Virus record (IMG/VR): IMGVR_UViG_3300032288_001668
Span: 1 to 35,531 of that record
DNA length: 35,531 nucleotides
Reading direction: 5' to 3' (one strand)
Source: a virus
Below the pieces are notes generated by a model, which was not told the origin of the DNA, made no database searches, and saw only the letters and a program-made list of their open reading frames with translations. The translations under genes were made by a program, and so were the position numbers. Positions 6,797 to 13,871 of this stretch are shown here, one piece after another. Positions within the stretch are counted from its first letter, which is position 1; every line of letters begins with the position of its first letter.

Positions 6797-7249
6797 ATGA
6801 AGAAGACGCTACTTTTCGTAGCCCTAATGCTATTTGCTACACCAGCATTTGCTGATTCGGGCTTCGACAACTTCCCAACGGCATTCAAGACTGAATCGAT
6901 GGCAGATAAGGCACTACGGGAATCTCGAGGTGCTCGTGGTTCTCACGATCATGGTTCACATTGTATGCCTCAGCCTATTCGTGCAATGCTTGACACTGTG
7001 CGATCACTTTTTGGCTCTGTTGGTATTATCTCGGCTCATCGTCCTGGTGCAAAGATTCGTGGAACAGGAAAAGCCAGTTATCATGCATCATGTCAGGCCG
7101 TAGATATTGTTCCACCCAAGAATAAGCGTAATGAAGTAATTGCTTATCTCAAAGCAAATTGGAATGGTGGGCTTGGAACGTATTCCTGCGGTGCTCATCA
7201 TGTCCATCTTGATACTGGACCTCGTGTCCGATTCCATAAGTGTCATTAG
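6797..7249 (+). CDS. Exported M15-family peptidase, endolysin candidate
   Basis: This 150-residue protein has a Sec signal peptide (MKKTLLFVALMLFATPAFA, cleavage after residue 19). It has the zinc-ligand pattern of the M15 DD-/LD-carboxypeptidase group: ISAHRPG at 78-84, H96 and D103 in SYHASCQAVDIV, and H137 in HHVHLD. Such domains cleave peptidoglycan peptides and are common phage endolysins. Exporting it by Sec would place it directly at the wall, with little need for a holin. Alternatively it remodels the wall or the envelope during infection. I chose ATG 6797, preceded by AAGGA. An upstream in-frame start at 6758 lies within the tRNA. It follows tRNA-Arg, away from the holin/spanin-like genes at 22.5-23.1 kb. 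Confidence 0.85.
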   Translation: MKKTLLFVALMLFATPAFADSGFDNFPTAFKTESMADKALRESRGARGSHDHGSHCMPQPIRAMLDTVRSLFGSVGIISAHRPGAKIRGTGKASYHASCQAVDIVPPKNKRNEVIAYLKANWNGGLGTYSCGAHHVHLDTGPRVRFHKCH

Positions 7250-7256
7250 TTTCCTC

Positions 7257-7284
7257 TTGACATCTCTGTAGTTCCTGTTATAAT
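7257..7284 (+). promoter_or_regulatory. Consensus sigma70-like promoter
   Basis: TTGACA at 7257-7262 and a perfect TATAAT at 7279-7284 are separated by 16 bases, just after the peptidase stop. Transcription would start near 7291, before the small membrane protein at 7310, the lipoprotein and the downstream hydrolase genes. Confidence 0.8.
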
Positions 7285-7309
7285 ATATCAGAAATGCGAA
7301 GAGGCAACT

Positions 7310-7411
7310 ATGGAAATCTTGGAACGTATCGCTTTGGGAGTAGGCATTCTTGCCTACTTCCTTTTTGTATGTCTTGTACTGAGTTTTATCGTCAACATCT
7401 TCTACTACTAA
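7310..7411 (+). CDS. Small membrane protein, 33 aa
   Basis: This is a 33-residue open frame that begins right after a consensus promoter, with a GAAGAGG ribosome site 5 bases or so before the ATG. Most of it is one hydrophobic helix (about residues 8-30, LGVGILAYFLFVCLVLSFIV), with a short acidic N-terminus (MEILER) and an aromatic end (FYY). Single-span miniproteins of this size in phages often modulate host membrane enzymes or act in lysis or exclusion, but no role can be assigned here. Its position as first gene after a strong promoter supports expression. Confidence 0.6.
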   Translation: MEILERIALGVGILAYFLFVCLVLSFIVNIFYY

Positions 7412-7424
7412 CATGGAAAGCAAA

Positions 7425-7799
7425 ATGAAAATCGCAGCAATCGCACTAGCATCTGTTCTCCTGTCTGGTTGTTCTATGTCGGTATGGCACACTCGTACAC
7501 AACCCGCTCAGGTAGATATTGGTCAGTTTTCACGCAAGGTCCATTTTATTGAGTTGATGGAACTCGTTCATGAGAACTGGCACAAGGGTGCATCACCTGC
7601 TTTGAAAGAAAAGGCTCAACGACTGATGTTTGAAGCAGGTCTGGTTCAGCAGTGTGCTAACAAGAAGTGCTGGCTTGCATACAGCAATCTGCGCATCACA
7701 ACTGAAGAAGATTGGATTGTGATCGAGTATCCTGACAAGTCAATCCTCAAGATTGATGCCCGTGAACCCGATAAAGCAGCCAAGATCATTTATGGTTAA
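7425..7799 (+). CDS. Putative lipoprotein
   Basis: This 124-residue protein has a lipoprotein signal: MKIAAIALASVLLSGC, with lipobox LSGC and lipidated Cys16. The mature part is charged and helical, with a pair of Cys (QQCANKKCW) and no catalytic motif that I recognise. I prefer ATG 7425, with GGAAAG a few bases upstream, to ATG 7413, which has no ribosome site. Its neighbours are a tiny membrane protein and an alpha/beta hydrolase under the promoter at 7257. Envelope lipoproteins in phages can serve superinfection exclusion or lysis. The o-spanin role is better filled by the gene at 22883. Confidence 0.75.
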   Translation: MKIAAIALASVLLSGCSMSVWHTRTQPAQVDIGQFSRKVHFIELMELVHENWHKGASPALKEKAQRLMFEAGLVQQCANKKCWLAYSNLRITTEEDWIVIEYPDKSILKIDAREPDKAAKIIYG

Positions 7800-7802
7800 A
7801 AT

Positions 7803-7810
7803 GATAAATA
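7803..7810 (+). promoter_or_regulatory. Possible late promoter (GATAAATA)
   Basis: GATAAATA differs by one base from the T4 late octamer and lies 18 bases before the start at 7829, just after the lipoprotein stop. One mismatch and a short spacing make this a weak call. Confidence 0.35.
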
Positions 7811-7828
7811 GCCTTGTCAGGAGATCAC

Positions 7829-8446
7829 ATGAACAAGAATCTATTTCTCATTCACGGCGCATGGTGTTCTAAGCAAGGCTTCAACTACATCACCAAGAAG
7901 GTGCTAGACGATACGAATGTCGGTCGTATTCATTGCTTTGAGTATGACTGCCAAAGAGAAAGCATGGCGGACATTGTTTGCCGTGCTAAGTCACAGTTAG
8001 AGAACGTCTCAGAAAACGGACTCAAAACGGTTGTGGCAGGTCATTCGATGGGCGGCTTAGTTGCTTTGAAACTGTCACAACGTCCCACTGTATCCCGAAC
8101 AATCACTCTCGCATCACCACTCTCTGGTCTCAAGATGAATCGCTGGCTGCACGCTATGTTGATGTGGCATGCCCCTATTCTGCGTGATATTGTGCCAGAT
8201 TCCACATTCATTCAAAACTTGCACAAGAAGGTATTCGAGCGCAATCCTATTGACGTGTTGATCTCTAACACGGGCTTCAATCCTATGATCTATGAGCCAT
8301 CTGATGGTGTGATTCCCATTACAACACAAACAAAGTGGACACCACCTGGAGCCTCGATATATAAGATCGAAGCCAATCATAGTGAAATTCTACAAGCACC
8401 AGAAACAATCATTTGCATCGAGAGAGCCTTGCGTGAGTTACAATAA
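7829..8446 (+). CDS. Alpha/beta hydrolase (lipase/PGAP1-like)
   Basis: This is a 205-residue serine hydrolase. HGAW lies at 9-12, and the nucleophile elbow GHSMGG is at 71-76 (Ser73). An acid is at Asp159 in SDGVIPI and a base at His184 in EANHSEIL, so the triad is complete. The spacing and the GHSMGG motif resemble lipases, PGAP1-like and thioesterase-type hydrolases rather than the GLSAG esterase at 5856. The start at 7829 has an AGGAG ribosome site; an in-frame ATG at 7814 does not. Its end overlaps the next gene by 14 bases. The substrate is unknown; lipid or acyl-ester hydrolysis in the host is plausible. Confidence 0.87.
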   Translation: MNKNLFLIHGAWCSKQGFNYITKKVLDDTNVGRIHCFEYDCQRESMADIVCRAKSQLENVSENGLKTVVAGHSMGGLVALKLSQRPTVSRTITLASPLSGLKMNRWLHAMLMWHAPILRDIVPDSTFIQNLHKKVFERNPIDVLISNTGFNPMIYEPSDGVIPITTQTKWTPPGASIYKIEANHSEILQAPETIICIERALRELQ

Positions 8447-9062
8447 TCCGTTCTACCGTTTCTATCACATGTTAGCGTATATACCTTCACGCATTCATTT
8501 CAAGCGTAAGAAGCACATCAACGTTCTTGAGAAGAACAAACTCGCAGCAACACTATCAAAAGGCTACTATGTCATTCTAACAGGCAACAACTATTCTCTG
8601 TCAAGTCTAGTTGTTCGCTTCATCACTCTTATCAAAACAGGCAAGTGGGTTCCATACAGTCATGTGCTCATGAACGTGGATAACATCGAATCGCCTGATG
8701 AGCGTGATGATTTCAAATTCATGGAAGCAACTGCTGTTGGTGTTCACTACTCAACATTCGACGAGGTGTTTGACTGTGACTATGTTTGCGTGATGACACC
8801 CAAGAATATCGACAACGTGGAATGGACACGGATCATTGACAAAGCAGTCGAACAAAACAACAAGCCCTATGATGATCTGTTTCAGTTAGCAGACGACACA
8901 CATATTTCCTGTGTTGAGTTGGTCAGAACAGCATTGATGGCAAACGACTCATACAAAGACGAGTTTCAGCACCTCGAGATGTTGATTCAAGAAGAAGGCA
9001 ATTTGTTACCTCAAATGTTTCGTGACTGCCAAGACTTTGAGGTCGTGTTTGAAATAAAATAG
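8433..9062 (+). CDS. Permuted papain-like hydrolase (YiiX/NlpC-P60-like)
   Basis: This is a 209-residue protein with the layout of YiiX/YebB-type permuted NlpC/P60 enzymes. The strand GYYVILTG is at 44-51. The segment VPYSHVLM at 73-80 carries His77, KFMEAT carries an acid near 98, and a late ISCVELV at 158-164 gives the nucleophile Cys160. His before Cys in sequence is the permuted order. These enzymes cleave amide or thioester bonds in lipids, peptides or peptidoglycan. I prefer the GTG at 8433, which gives a 14-base overlap and a GAGAG ribosome site, to an upstream ATG at 8382 that would overlap the hydrolase by 65 bases. It shares a transcript with the lipase-like gene. Confidence 0.7.
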   Translation: MSYNNPFYRFYHMLAYIPSRIHFKRKKHINVLEKNKLAATLSKGYYVILTGNNYSLSSLVVRFITLIKTGKWVPYSHVLMNVDNIESPDERDDFKFMEATAVGVHYSTFDEVFDCDYVCVMTPKNIDNVEWTRIIDKAVEQNNKPYDDLFQLADDTHISCVELVRTALMANDSYKDEFQHLEMLIQEEGNLLPQMFRDCQDFEVVFEIK

Positions 9063-9071
9063 AGGTTCCTT

Positions 9072-9389
9072 ATGAAGTCGAAAGAACTAATGTTGATCAA
9101 GAACTTTCCTAAAATGTTCCAGAGAATGTCGGCTTCTACACATGATCTTGAGGTTTGTGTTACATTCTATAACTGTCAACATAAGGAATACGATAGACTA
9201 TACGAGTTCTGTAATGTTGTCCAAGCGTATCTGGACTATATGAATACATCATCACAAACAAAGATTCCACAGGTTGTGATTGAAGAGGTGAGATGTCTTG
9301 ACAACCACATTAAGATTGTATATACTGGTGGTGATGATTACGTCAGGACTCTAATCAAAGAATACCTAACTCAGAGAACGGGAAATTAA
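9072..9389 (+). CDS. Hypothetical protein upstream of speD
   Basis: This 105-residue protein is of unknown function. A ribosome site (AGAGGTTCC) precedes the ATG, and one base separates its stop from the speD start, so the two are surely cotranscribed. The sequence is predicted alpha/beta, with an aromatic helix (YDRLYEFCNVVQAYLDYM) and a final strand-turn-helix (IKIVYTGGDDYVRTLIKEYL). It has three Cys but no paired metal motif. Tight linkage to speD hints at a partner in polyamine metabolism; this is context only. Confidence 0.7.
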   Translation: MKSKELMLIKNFPKMFQRMSASTHDLEVCVTFYNCQHKEYDRLYEFCNVVQAYLDYMNTSSQTKIPQVVIEEVRCLDNHIKIVYTGGDDYVRTLIKEYLTQRTGN

Positions 9390-9390
9390 A

Positions 9391-9744
9391 ATGGCTGTTG
9401 TACCTCCTGGTGGCAAACACCTGATATTAGAACTTTGGTCCGATCGTGATGACCTTTTGCGTGATCACGACAGGATTCGGGATATCTGTATTGCTGCGGC
9501 TAAGAAGGCTAACGCAACTGTCATCACTGAACATTTCCATCACTTCGGTGAGGAGTATGGTGTGTCTGGTGTCGTCGTCCTTGCGGAATCACATATCTCA
9601 ATTCACACGTGGCCAGAGGAAGGTTATTGCGCCATTGATGTGTTTATGTGTGGTGCTTGCGATCCCAACGACACTCTCGAAATCTTTGAGACTGAACTAG
9701 AATCCACCAAGTGCTCAATCAAGGTTCTCTATCGCCCTATCTAA
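9391..9744 (+). CDS. speD: S-adenosylmethionine decarboxylase proenzyme
   Basis: This is a 117-residue prokaryotic class AdoMet decarboxylase (SpeD/SpeH). It makes decarboxylated S-adenosylmethionine, the aminopropyl donor for spermidine. The signature LAESHISIHTWPEEGY is at 64-79. Self-cleavage between Glu66 and Ser67 would create the pyruvoyl cofactor. His72 and Cys87 (FMCGACDP) match the processing and catalytic residues of the Thermotoga enzyme. The length is typical of this short family. Polyamines neutralise packaged DNA and aid replication, and speD occurs in marine T4-like phages. No spermidine synthase or ornithine decarboxylase is visible in the window, so the phage must use host partners. 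Confidence 0.93.
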   Translation: MAVVPPGGKHLILELWSDRDDLLRDHDRIRDICIAAAKKANATVITEHFHHFGEEYGVSGVVVLAESHISIHTWPEEGYCAIDVFMCGACDPNDTLEIFETELESTKCSIKVLYRPI

Positions 9745-9778
9745 GGATTTATATCATGAATCGCTATGGAGTTGAGAA

Positions 9779-10219
9779 ATGACCAAATGGATCGTGAAAT
9801 GGGAAGATGGTAAAACACAACAGTATGTTCCTCATGACAGTTATGGTATGACTTCTTTTATCAAACAAGGACTGAAAAAAGGCAAAGTAACAGTCAACGA
9901 TAAAGAAGTTTACATTACTGAAGAAGGATATTGGATGGAAATACAGGATGAAAGTGTTATGAAACCACAAGTAAATGACTACGAACAAGAATGTGATGCG
10001 TATTGGGATTCCTTGAGCAAAGAAGATCAACTCAAAGCATTCTACTCTGTCTGTAAACGTATCCTCAAGGGTGATGTAGTAGACCGTGGCTCTTATCGGT
10101 ATGTGCTTTATGATGTGTTTGAATTTGAACCTGATGCATATCGGGCTGGTATGGATTGTGGATATTTTAGCATCCACAACATCATCTTTGAAGGGTTAGA
10201 TGCAGGAGAAGAAAAATGA
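9779..10219 (+). CDS. Hypothetical protein
   Basis: This is a 146-residue protein with a GGAG ribosome site 8 bases upstream. The N-terminal half looks like a small beta-rich module (MTKWIVKWEDGKTQQYV...ITEEGYWMEIQ). A helical C-terminal half starts near YEQECDAYWDSLSKEDQ and contains RGSYRYVLYDVFEFEPDAY. The C-terminal half resembles a conserved but uncharacterised module in T4-like phages. No catalytic motif is visible. It overlaps the next gene by 4 bases (ATGA) and starts a run of small, compact, AT-richer genes. Confidence 0.75.
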   Translation: MTKWIVKWEDGKTQQYVPHDSYGMTSFIKQGLKKGKVTVNDKEVYITEEGYWMEIQDESVMKPQVNDYEQECDAYWDSLSKEDQLKAFYSVCKRILKGDVVDRGSYRYVLYDVFEFEPDAYRAGMDCGYFSIHNIIFEGLDAGEEK

Positions 10220-10590
10220 CTTCCTTCAATCCAAAACTCTCGTCAAATTCACTCTTATCCAAATGGGGGTTTAGAGATGGTGATCAATTCAGTGACTTTG
10301 TTTATGAAAACAACTATGACGTGCCTTGGCATACTACAACTCAAGAATTTCCTATAGACAAAGAAATACTAAAAAGAGTTGTTGAGAGATATTTGATTCC
10401 TGCTCTACCATGCAAAGTTCGTCTACAGTGCTTTGTTACACAGCATAATTGCGTAAGAGTTCATCCTGATGATTTCGAAGAACTATCAACACAACCCGAA
10501 ACTATTGTGGAAATTACTGAACAACAATTGAGAGATATTTGTGAAGAAGTAAGACAAGAATATGTGAAATACAAAAAGATTGGAACTTGA
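10216..10590 (+). CDS. Hypothetical protein
   Basis: This encodes a 124-residue protein, overlapping the upstream gene by 4 bases. It is soluble and mostly acidic at the C-terminus (EITEQQLRDICEEVRQEYVKYK). A central strand-rich part (LPCKVRLQCFVTQHNCVRVHP) carries two Cys and two His that are not spaced as a standard zinc finger. No family is recognised. Gene order and overlap support expression with the neighbours. Confidence 0.7.
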   Translation: MTSFNPKLSSNSLLSKWGFRDGDQFSDFVYENNYDVPWHTTTQEFPIDKEILKRVVERYLIPALPCKVRLQCFVTQHNCVRVHPDDFEELSTQPETIVEITEQQLRDICEEVRQEYVKYKKIGT

Positions 10591-10592
10591 AA

Positions 10593-10973
10593 ATGGCATA
10601 TCGTGATTATATTCACTGTAGTGAATGCGATTGTAAATTAATATATGATGGTTATGATAGTATCAGGGAAACTTTAGAGGAAAAATATAATACAACATCT
10701 CTCATTTGTCCTGATTGTTTAAGGGTAAAAACAGAAACAATAGAAAGTTTAATGAAAACTAATGTGTTTCTTTCTAAACTGCTTTCAAAGCAATCAAATA
10801 CAGAATCAAAATTTGCTGTGAATACGATTCCAATATCATCTCCTGAATTTAGAGCAGAAATATGGGTTGACGGAAACAAAACTCAAGTGTATACTGGTCA
10901 AGATGCAATAGACGTTGAGTTAGGGAAAATACCCGTTCCAAAAAACGCTAAAATAAGGATAATTGATGTATGA
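10593..10973 (+). CDS. Zinc-ribbon small protein
   Basis: This 126-residue protein starts with a CxxC pair (HCSECDCK, residues 10-15 region) and has a second CxxC pair (ICPDCLR) about 27 residues later, which is a typical zinc ribbon. The C-terminal half reads as a small beta domain (FRAEIWVDGNKTQVYTGQ) ending in IRIIDV. I take the ATG at 10593. An upstream TTG at 10587 overlaps the previous stop and is less likely. Zinc ribbons of this kind bind nucleic acid or proteins; no specific role is evident. Its stop overlaps the start of a 28-residue frame. Confidence 0.7.
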   Translation: MAYRDYIHCSECDCKLIYDGYDSIRETLEEKYNTTSLICPDCLRVKTETIESLMKTNVFLSKLLSKQSNTESKFAVNTIPISSPEFRAEIWVDGNKTQVYTGQDAIDVELGKIPVPKNAKIRIIDV

Positions 10974-11056
10974 CAGACTTTCAAAAACTTGTAGATCAAG
11001 CATATGAAGAAGGAAGACAAGCATATAAAGATGGTTTGGTTGAGATGCAGGTGTGA
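10970..11056 (+). CDS. Tiny hypothetical protein, 28 aa
   Basis: This open frame overlaps the upstream stop by 4 bases (ATGA), the usual coupling in this region. The predicted product is one amphipathic helix (TDFQKLVDQAYEEGRQAYKD). It ends 21 bases before the metallophosphoesterase start. Size makes coding status uncertain. The ATGA junction and the clean helical composition favour a real gene. Confidence 0.4.
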   Translation: MTDFQKLVDQAYEEGRQAYKDGLVEMQV

Positions 11057-11077
11057 AAAACACAAAGAGGAATAAAA

Positions 11078-11917
11078 ATGAAAATTGATTATATGTCTGA
11101 CCTTCATTTTGAGTTTTCTCAGCACCGTAGACCACTACCAAATATCAAAGGTGGTGATGTACTGATTTTGGCTGGAGACATCACAACTGCTGCCATGTTC
11201 CGTGACAAAAGAACCGATAAAGATGCTAGATCACATTCCAAGTTCATGAACAAGTTCAAAAAAGATGTGATTGACAAGTACACCCATGTCTTGTATATTA
11301 TGGGTAATCATGAACACTACAATTCCATCTTTCACAAGACACTTCTTGACCTAAAAGAAGGATTTTCCAGACATGGAATGGAAAAAGTTTTGTTCTGTGA
11401 TAACCATAGTGTTCTGATTGATGACACTGTGTTTGTTGGTTCTACTCTCTGGTCTGACTTTGAAAATGGTAACGATCTCTCTATGTACAACTGTGGTCGT
11501 GGTATGAACGACTTCAGAGTGATTGGTTCAATGGACGTAGAAGATATGAACTATTTCAACAGATATACATCTAGAATTATCACACCAGAGTTTATTCTTG
11601 AGGAACACAAAAAGTCTCTGGAGTTTCTAAAGACCAATGTTGCGTTAGGTAACAAAGTAGTTGTCTTTACGCATCACGGACCAACGAATCAGTCTTTACA
11701 TTTTGAACATATTGGTAACGGCATGGACGGCGCTTATTGTTCTGATCTGTCTGAGTTCATTTTAGATAATCCACAAATCAAGGTCTGGATTCATGGGCAT
11801 ACACATCAAAGCAAAGACTATATGATTGGTGAGTGCCGTGTTGTAGCCAAACAACAAGGCTATTACATGGAACGAAGTTATTCACAATTTGATGGACCAG
11901 GAACTGTAGAGATTTGA
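11078..11917 (+). CDS. Calcineurin-like metallophosphoesterase
   Basis: This is a 279-residue metallophosphoesterase with all five family blocks in order: D8 and H10 in SDLH, D34 in LAGDI, N77 and H78 in MGNHEHY, a His in FTHHGP, and GHTH in WIHGHTHQSKD. It should hydrolyse phosphomonoesters or phosphodiesters with two metal ions. Phage members include nucleic-acid-end phosphatases, cyclic-nucleotide phosphodiesterases and 5'-phosphatases, so the substrate is open. It could act in DNA repair, in recycling or against host nucleotide signals. A strong AGAGG ribosome site lies 8 bases before the ATG. It overlaps or abuts small genes on both sides. Confidence 0.9.
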   Translation: MKIDYMSDLHFEFSQHRRPLPNIKGGDVLILAGDITTAAMFRDKRTDKDARSHSKFMNKFKKDVIDKYTHVLYIMGNHEHYNSIFHKTLLDLKEGFSRHGMEKVLFCDNHSVLIDDTVFVGSTLWSDFENGNDLSMYNCGRGMNDFRVIGSMDVEDMNYFNRYTSRIITPEFILEEHKKSLEFLKTNVALGNKVVVFTHHGPTNQSLHFEHIGNGMDGAYCSDLSEFILDNPQIKVWIHGHTHQSKDYMIGECRVVAKQQGYYMERSYSQFDGPGTVEI

Positions 11918-11919
11918 TT

Positions 11920-12150
11920 ATGACATGCAAGACTTATGATGTTGTCACATGTGATCGGTGTGGTGTAAAAGAGAATACTGATGAACCATATGCTACTGAA
12001 AGATTCTACAAATGGGGTAAGGTTTGGTATGCTCAAGCCAATGGTCCTATTTGGTTAAACAAAAAAGGATTACCTTCAGATGTAAAAGATTGCGCTGATG
12101 TGTGCCCAAATTGTATTCGTGATCTAAACAAATGGTGGGAAAAGAGATGA
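11920..12150 (+). CDS. Zinc-ribbon small protein
   Basis: This is a 76-residue protein with two CxxC pairs, CDRCGV near the N-terminus and CPNCIRDL near the C-terminus, which together make one zinc ribbon. Between them lies an aromatic segment rich in Trp and Tyr (FYKWGKVWYAQANGPIW). The ATG at 11920 follows the phosphoesterase stop closely, and its own stop overlaps the next start (ATGA). Similar short zinc-ribbon proteins are common in T4-like phage genomes without known function. Confidence 0.65.
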   Translation: MTCKTYDVVTCDRCGVKENTDEPYATERFYKWGKVWYAQANGPIWLNKKGLPSDVKDCADVCPNCIRDLNKWWEKR

Positions 12151-12311
12151 CCGAAGACCAAATTGAAAAATACGCCATGAGAATTGCTTTGGGTAATAAT
12201 GGTGGTGGTTGGGCAACACATTATAAAGAAGATCAAAAAGAATTTTGGAGAAATATGGTTAGAGAGTTAGTCCAAGACATCACACAGACAACAGGAAAGA
12301 AAGATGACTGA
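12147..12311 (+). CDS. Small hypothetical protein, 54 aa
   Basis: This frame overlaps the upstream gene by 4 bases and the downstream gene by 8, so it fills the space between them exactly. The product is acidic and helical, with a Gly-rich turn (ALGNNGGGWATHYKED) and a Trp-containing helix (EFWRNMVRELVQDIT). No family is recognised. Gene packing on both sides is the main support. Confidence 0.55.
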   Translation: MTEDQIEKYAMRIALGNNGGGWATHYKEDQKEFWRNMVRELVQDITQTTGKKDD

Positions 12312-12546
12312 CATAGTAGATATTCTTGAAAAGTCCACTCATGATGGGTGGGACGAAAATGCTAAAACTACTATATCAAGTAGTGTTCTTGTAGAAGCAA
12401 AAAATGAAATTGAACGTCTTAGGGAAGCATTACGAAAAATCGGTTACGATTACGTTGAACTATCACATGACAAAGTGCAGTGGCTTTATCTGGAACATAT
12501 CAAGATTGCCAGAAAAGCATACCAAGAAAGTTTTAATAATGGCTGA
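12304..12546 (+). CDS. Small helical protein, first of a tandem pair
   Basis: This encodes an 80-residue acidic helical protein. It opens with MTDIVDILEK and contains EIERLREALRKIG, both closely matched in the next gene (MADIVDRLK and EIERLRQRLRQI). This suggests gene duplication followed by loss of the intervening segment in one copy. It overlaps the next start by 8 bases. The IERLR helix with Leu heptads suggests self-association or pairing with its paralogue. No biochemical role is known to me; Ea22-like phage proteins have a similar look. Confidence 0.65.
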   Translation: MTDIVDILEKSTHDGWDENAKTTISSSVLVEAKNEIERLREALRKIGYDYVELSHDKVQWLYLEHIKIARKAYQESFNNG

Positions 12547-12724
12547 CATTGTTGACCGCCTGAAAGCCTATGCCGAGATCAATGAGCAGTTTGGCACATA
12601 CACCGAAGCCAAGGCTGCTCGGGATGCTGCTGAAGAGATTGAACGTCTCCGCCAACGTCTCCGCCAGATCATTGACGATATTGCTGCTGATATAGATAAT
12701 ACGAATCAGAAAAAGAATAAGTGA
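12539..12724 (+). CDS. Small helical protein, second of a tandem pair
   Basis: This 61-residue protein is a shorter paralogue of the preceding gene. It shares the M-x-DIVD start and the EIERLR helix, and adds an Ala-rich linker (YTEAKAARDAAEE). It is predicted to be almost wholly helical and able to form a coiled coil. The ATG at 12539 sits inside the last codons of the paralogue. Its stop is 22 bases before the pstS start. The function is unknown. Confidence 0.6.
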   Translation: MADIVDRLKAYAEINEQFGTYTEAKAARDAAEEIERLRQRLRQIIDDIAADIDNTNQKKNK

Positions 12725-12746
12725 TAACTGAATGGAGAATAATATC

Positions 12747-13724
12747 ATGAAGAAACTTTTGACTACAGCAATGCTACTATCCCTCACTGCGCCTGCACTA
12801 GCACAGACCAAGACGATTGCTATTGATGGATCGTCAACTGTGTTTCCAATCGTTGAAGCACTAGCCGAGGAATATCAGAAGAGCACCAAGAATCAGGTAC
12901 GAGTAACAGTTGGTATTTCTGGTACTGGCGGTGGTTTCAAGAAGTTCTGTCGTGGTGAAACGCAATTCTCAAATGGCTCTCGTCCTATTCTCAAGTCAGA
13001 AATCGAAGCCTGTAAAGCAAACGGTATTGAGTTTATCGAACTGCCACTTGCCTATGATGCTCTCACTGTCGTCGTCAACAAAGCCAATTCACTCAAGTGC
13101 ATCAAGGTTTCTGAACTGAAGACAATGTGGGCACCAGACAGCCAAAATGTCGTCATGCGTTGGAATCAAGTCAATCCTGCATGGTCCAATCAGCAACTCC
13201 GTCTGTTTGGCGCTGGCTCTGACTCAGGCACATTTGATTACTTCACTGAAGCCATCGTTGGTAAAGCGAAATCTTCACGAGGTGACTATACGGCATCTGA
13301 AGACGACAATGTGCTCGTGAAGGGTGTTGTGGGCAATCCTGATGCTCTGGGGTATTTCGGCTTTGCTTATTATTTCTCCAACAAGGACAAGCTGAAGGCA
13401 CTTGAGATTGACAATGGTTCTGGTTGTGTTGCTCCCTCTTTTGAAAATGTTCTCAAGGGATCATATAGCCCACTGTCTCGTCCACTCTTCATCTATGTGT
13501 CGGCCAAAGAAGCCAAAAAACCAGAAGTCGCTCAGTTTGTTGAATTTATGATGGCAAACGCATCTAAGCTAATCAAGGAAGTCAATTATCTTCCTCTGCC
13601 TGATAATGCTTATACCTTTGGTCTGACACGGTTCAAGGCAAACGAAGTCGGAACAGCCTTTGCGGGTCAATCTGAGATCGGTGTGAGCATTGAAGACATT
13701 CTAAAGAAGAAGCCAAAGATGTGA
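12747..13724 (+). CDS. pstS: Periplasmic phosphate-binding protein PstS
   Basis: This is a 325-residue substrate-binding protein of the high-affinity phosphate ABC transporter. It has a signal peptide (cleavage after ALA, about residue 19). The phosphate-site segments [21 protein letters not shown] and [12 protein letters not shown] follow in order, with a later GYFGFAYYF core. The length matches PstS. T4-like marine phages carry pstS to keep phosphate flowing into infected cells. I saw no Pho box upstream. The start at 12747 has GGAG 9 bases upstream; an in-frame ATG at 12732 does not. The gene precedes the prkA cassette, with one small membrane frame between. Confidence 0.93.
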   Translation: MKKLLTTAMLLSLTAPALAQTKTIAIDGSSTVFPIVEALAEEYQKSTKNQVRVTVGISGTGGGFKKFCRGETQFSNGSRPILKSEIEACKANGIEFIELPLAYDALTVVVNKANSLKCIKVSELKTMWAPDSQNVVMRWNQVNPAWSNQQLRLFGAGSDSGTFDYFTEAIVGKAKSSRGDYTASEDDNVLVKGVVGNPDALGYFGFAYYFSNKDKLKALEIDNGSGCVAPSFENVLKGSYSPLSRPLFIYVSAKEAKKPEVAQFVEFMMANASKLIKEVNYLPLPDNAYTFGLTRFKANEVGTAFAGQSEIGVSIEDILKKKPKM

Positions 13725-13731
13725 TCTGAAC

Positions 13732-13836
13732 ATGACAGGTGAATATATACAAGCAGCCCTAGCCATTGTTTGCGTGATCGTTATGGTTGGGGCTGCTATC
13801 TATGCGACAATTAAAAATGCTCAAGGTGATGACTAA
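13732..13836 (+). CDS. Small membrane protein, 34 aa
   Basis: This short frame follows pstS by 7 bases. It encodes an N-terminal acidic segment (MTGEYIQ), one hydrophobic span (AALAIVCVIVMVGAAIYA) and a short polar tail. It is the second tiny single-span protein in the window. Its TAA stop is fused to ATA, giving a TAAATA late-promoter-like core upstream of prkA. Coding status is plausible from its composition but unproven. Confidence 0.5.
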   Translation: MTGEYIQAALAIVCVIVMVGAAIYATIKNAQGDD

Positions 13837-13871
13837 ATAATGCATGTTCAATAGCAAGGGATTTAACCATA

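Noticed and set aside
6580-6888. Minus-strand frame across tRNA-Arg
   Set aside because: It has the same antisense-tRNA artefact (AGLEPATYGL) and overlaps two good + strand genes.
9756-9782. Eight-codon leader peptide before the gene at 9779
   Set aside because: It is too short to judge; its bases mainly provide the GGAG ribosome site of the next gene, and no attenuator structure follows.
12725-12746. Pho box upstream of pstS
   Set aside because: No CTGTCAT-like direct repeats are visible before pstS; host PhoB control is not supported by the sequence.
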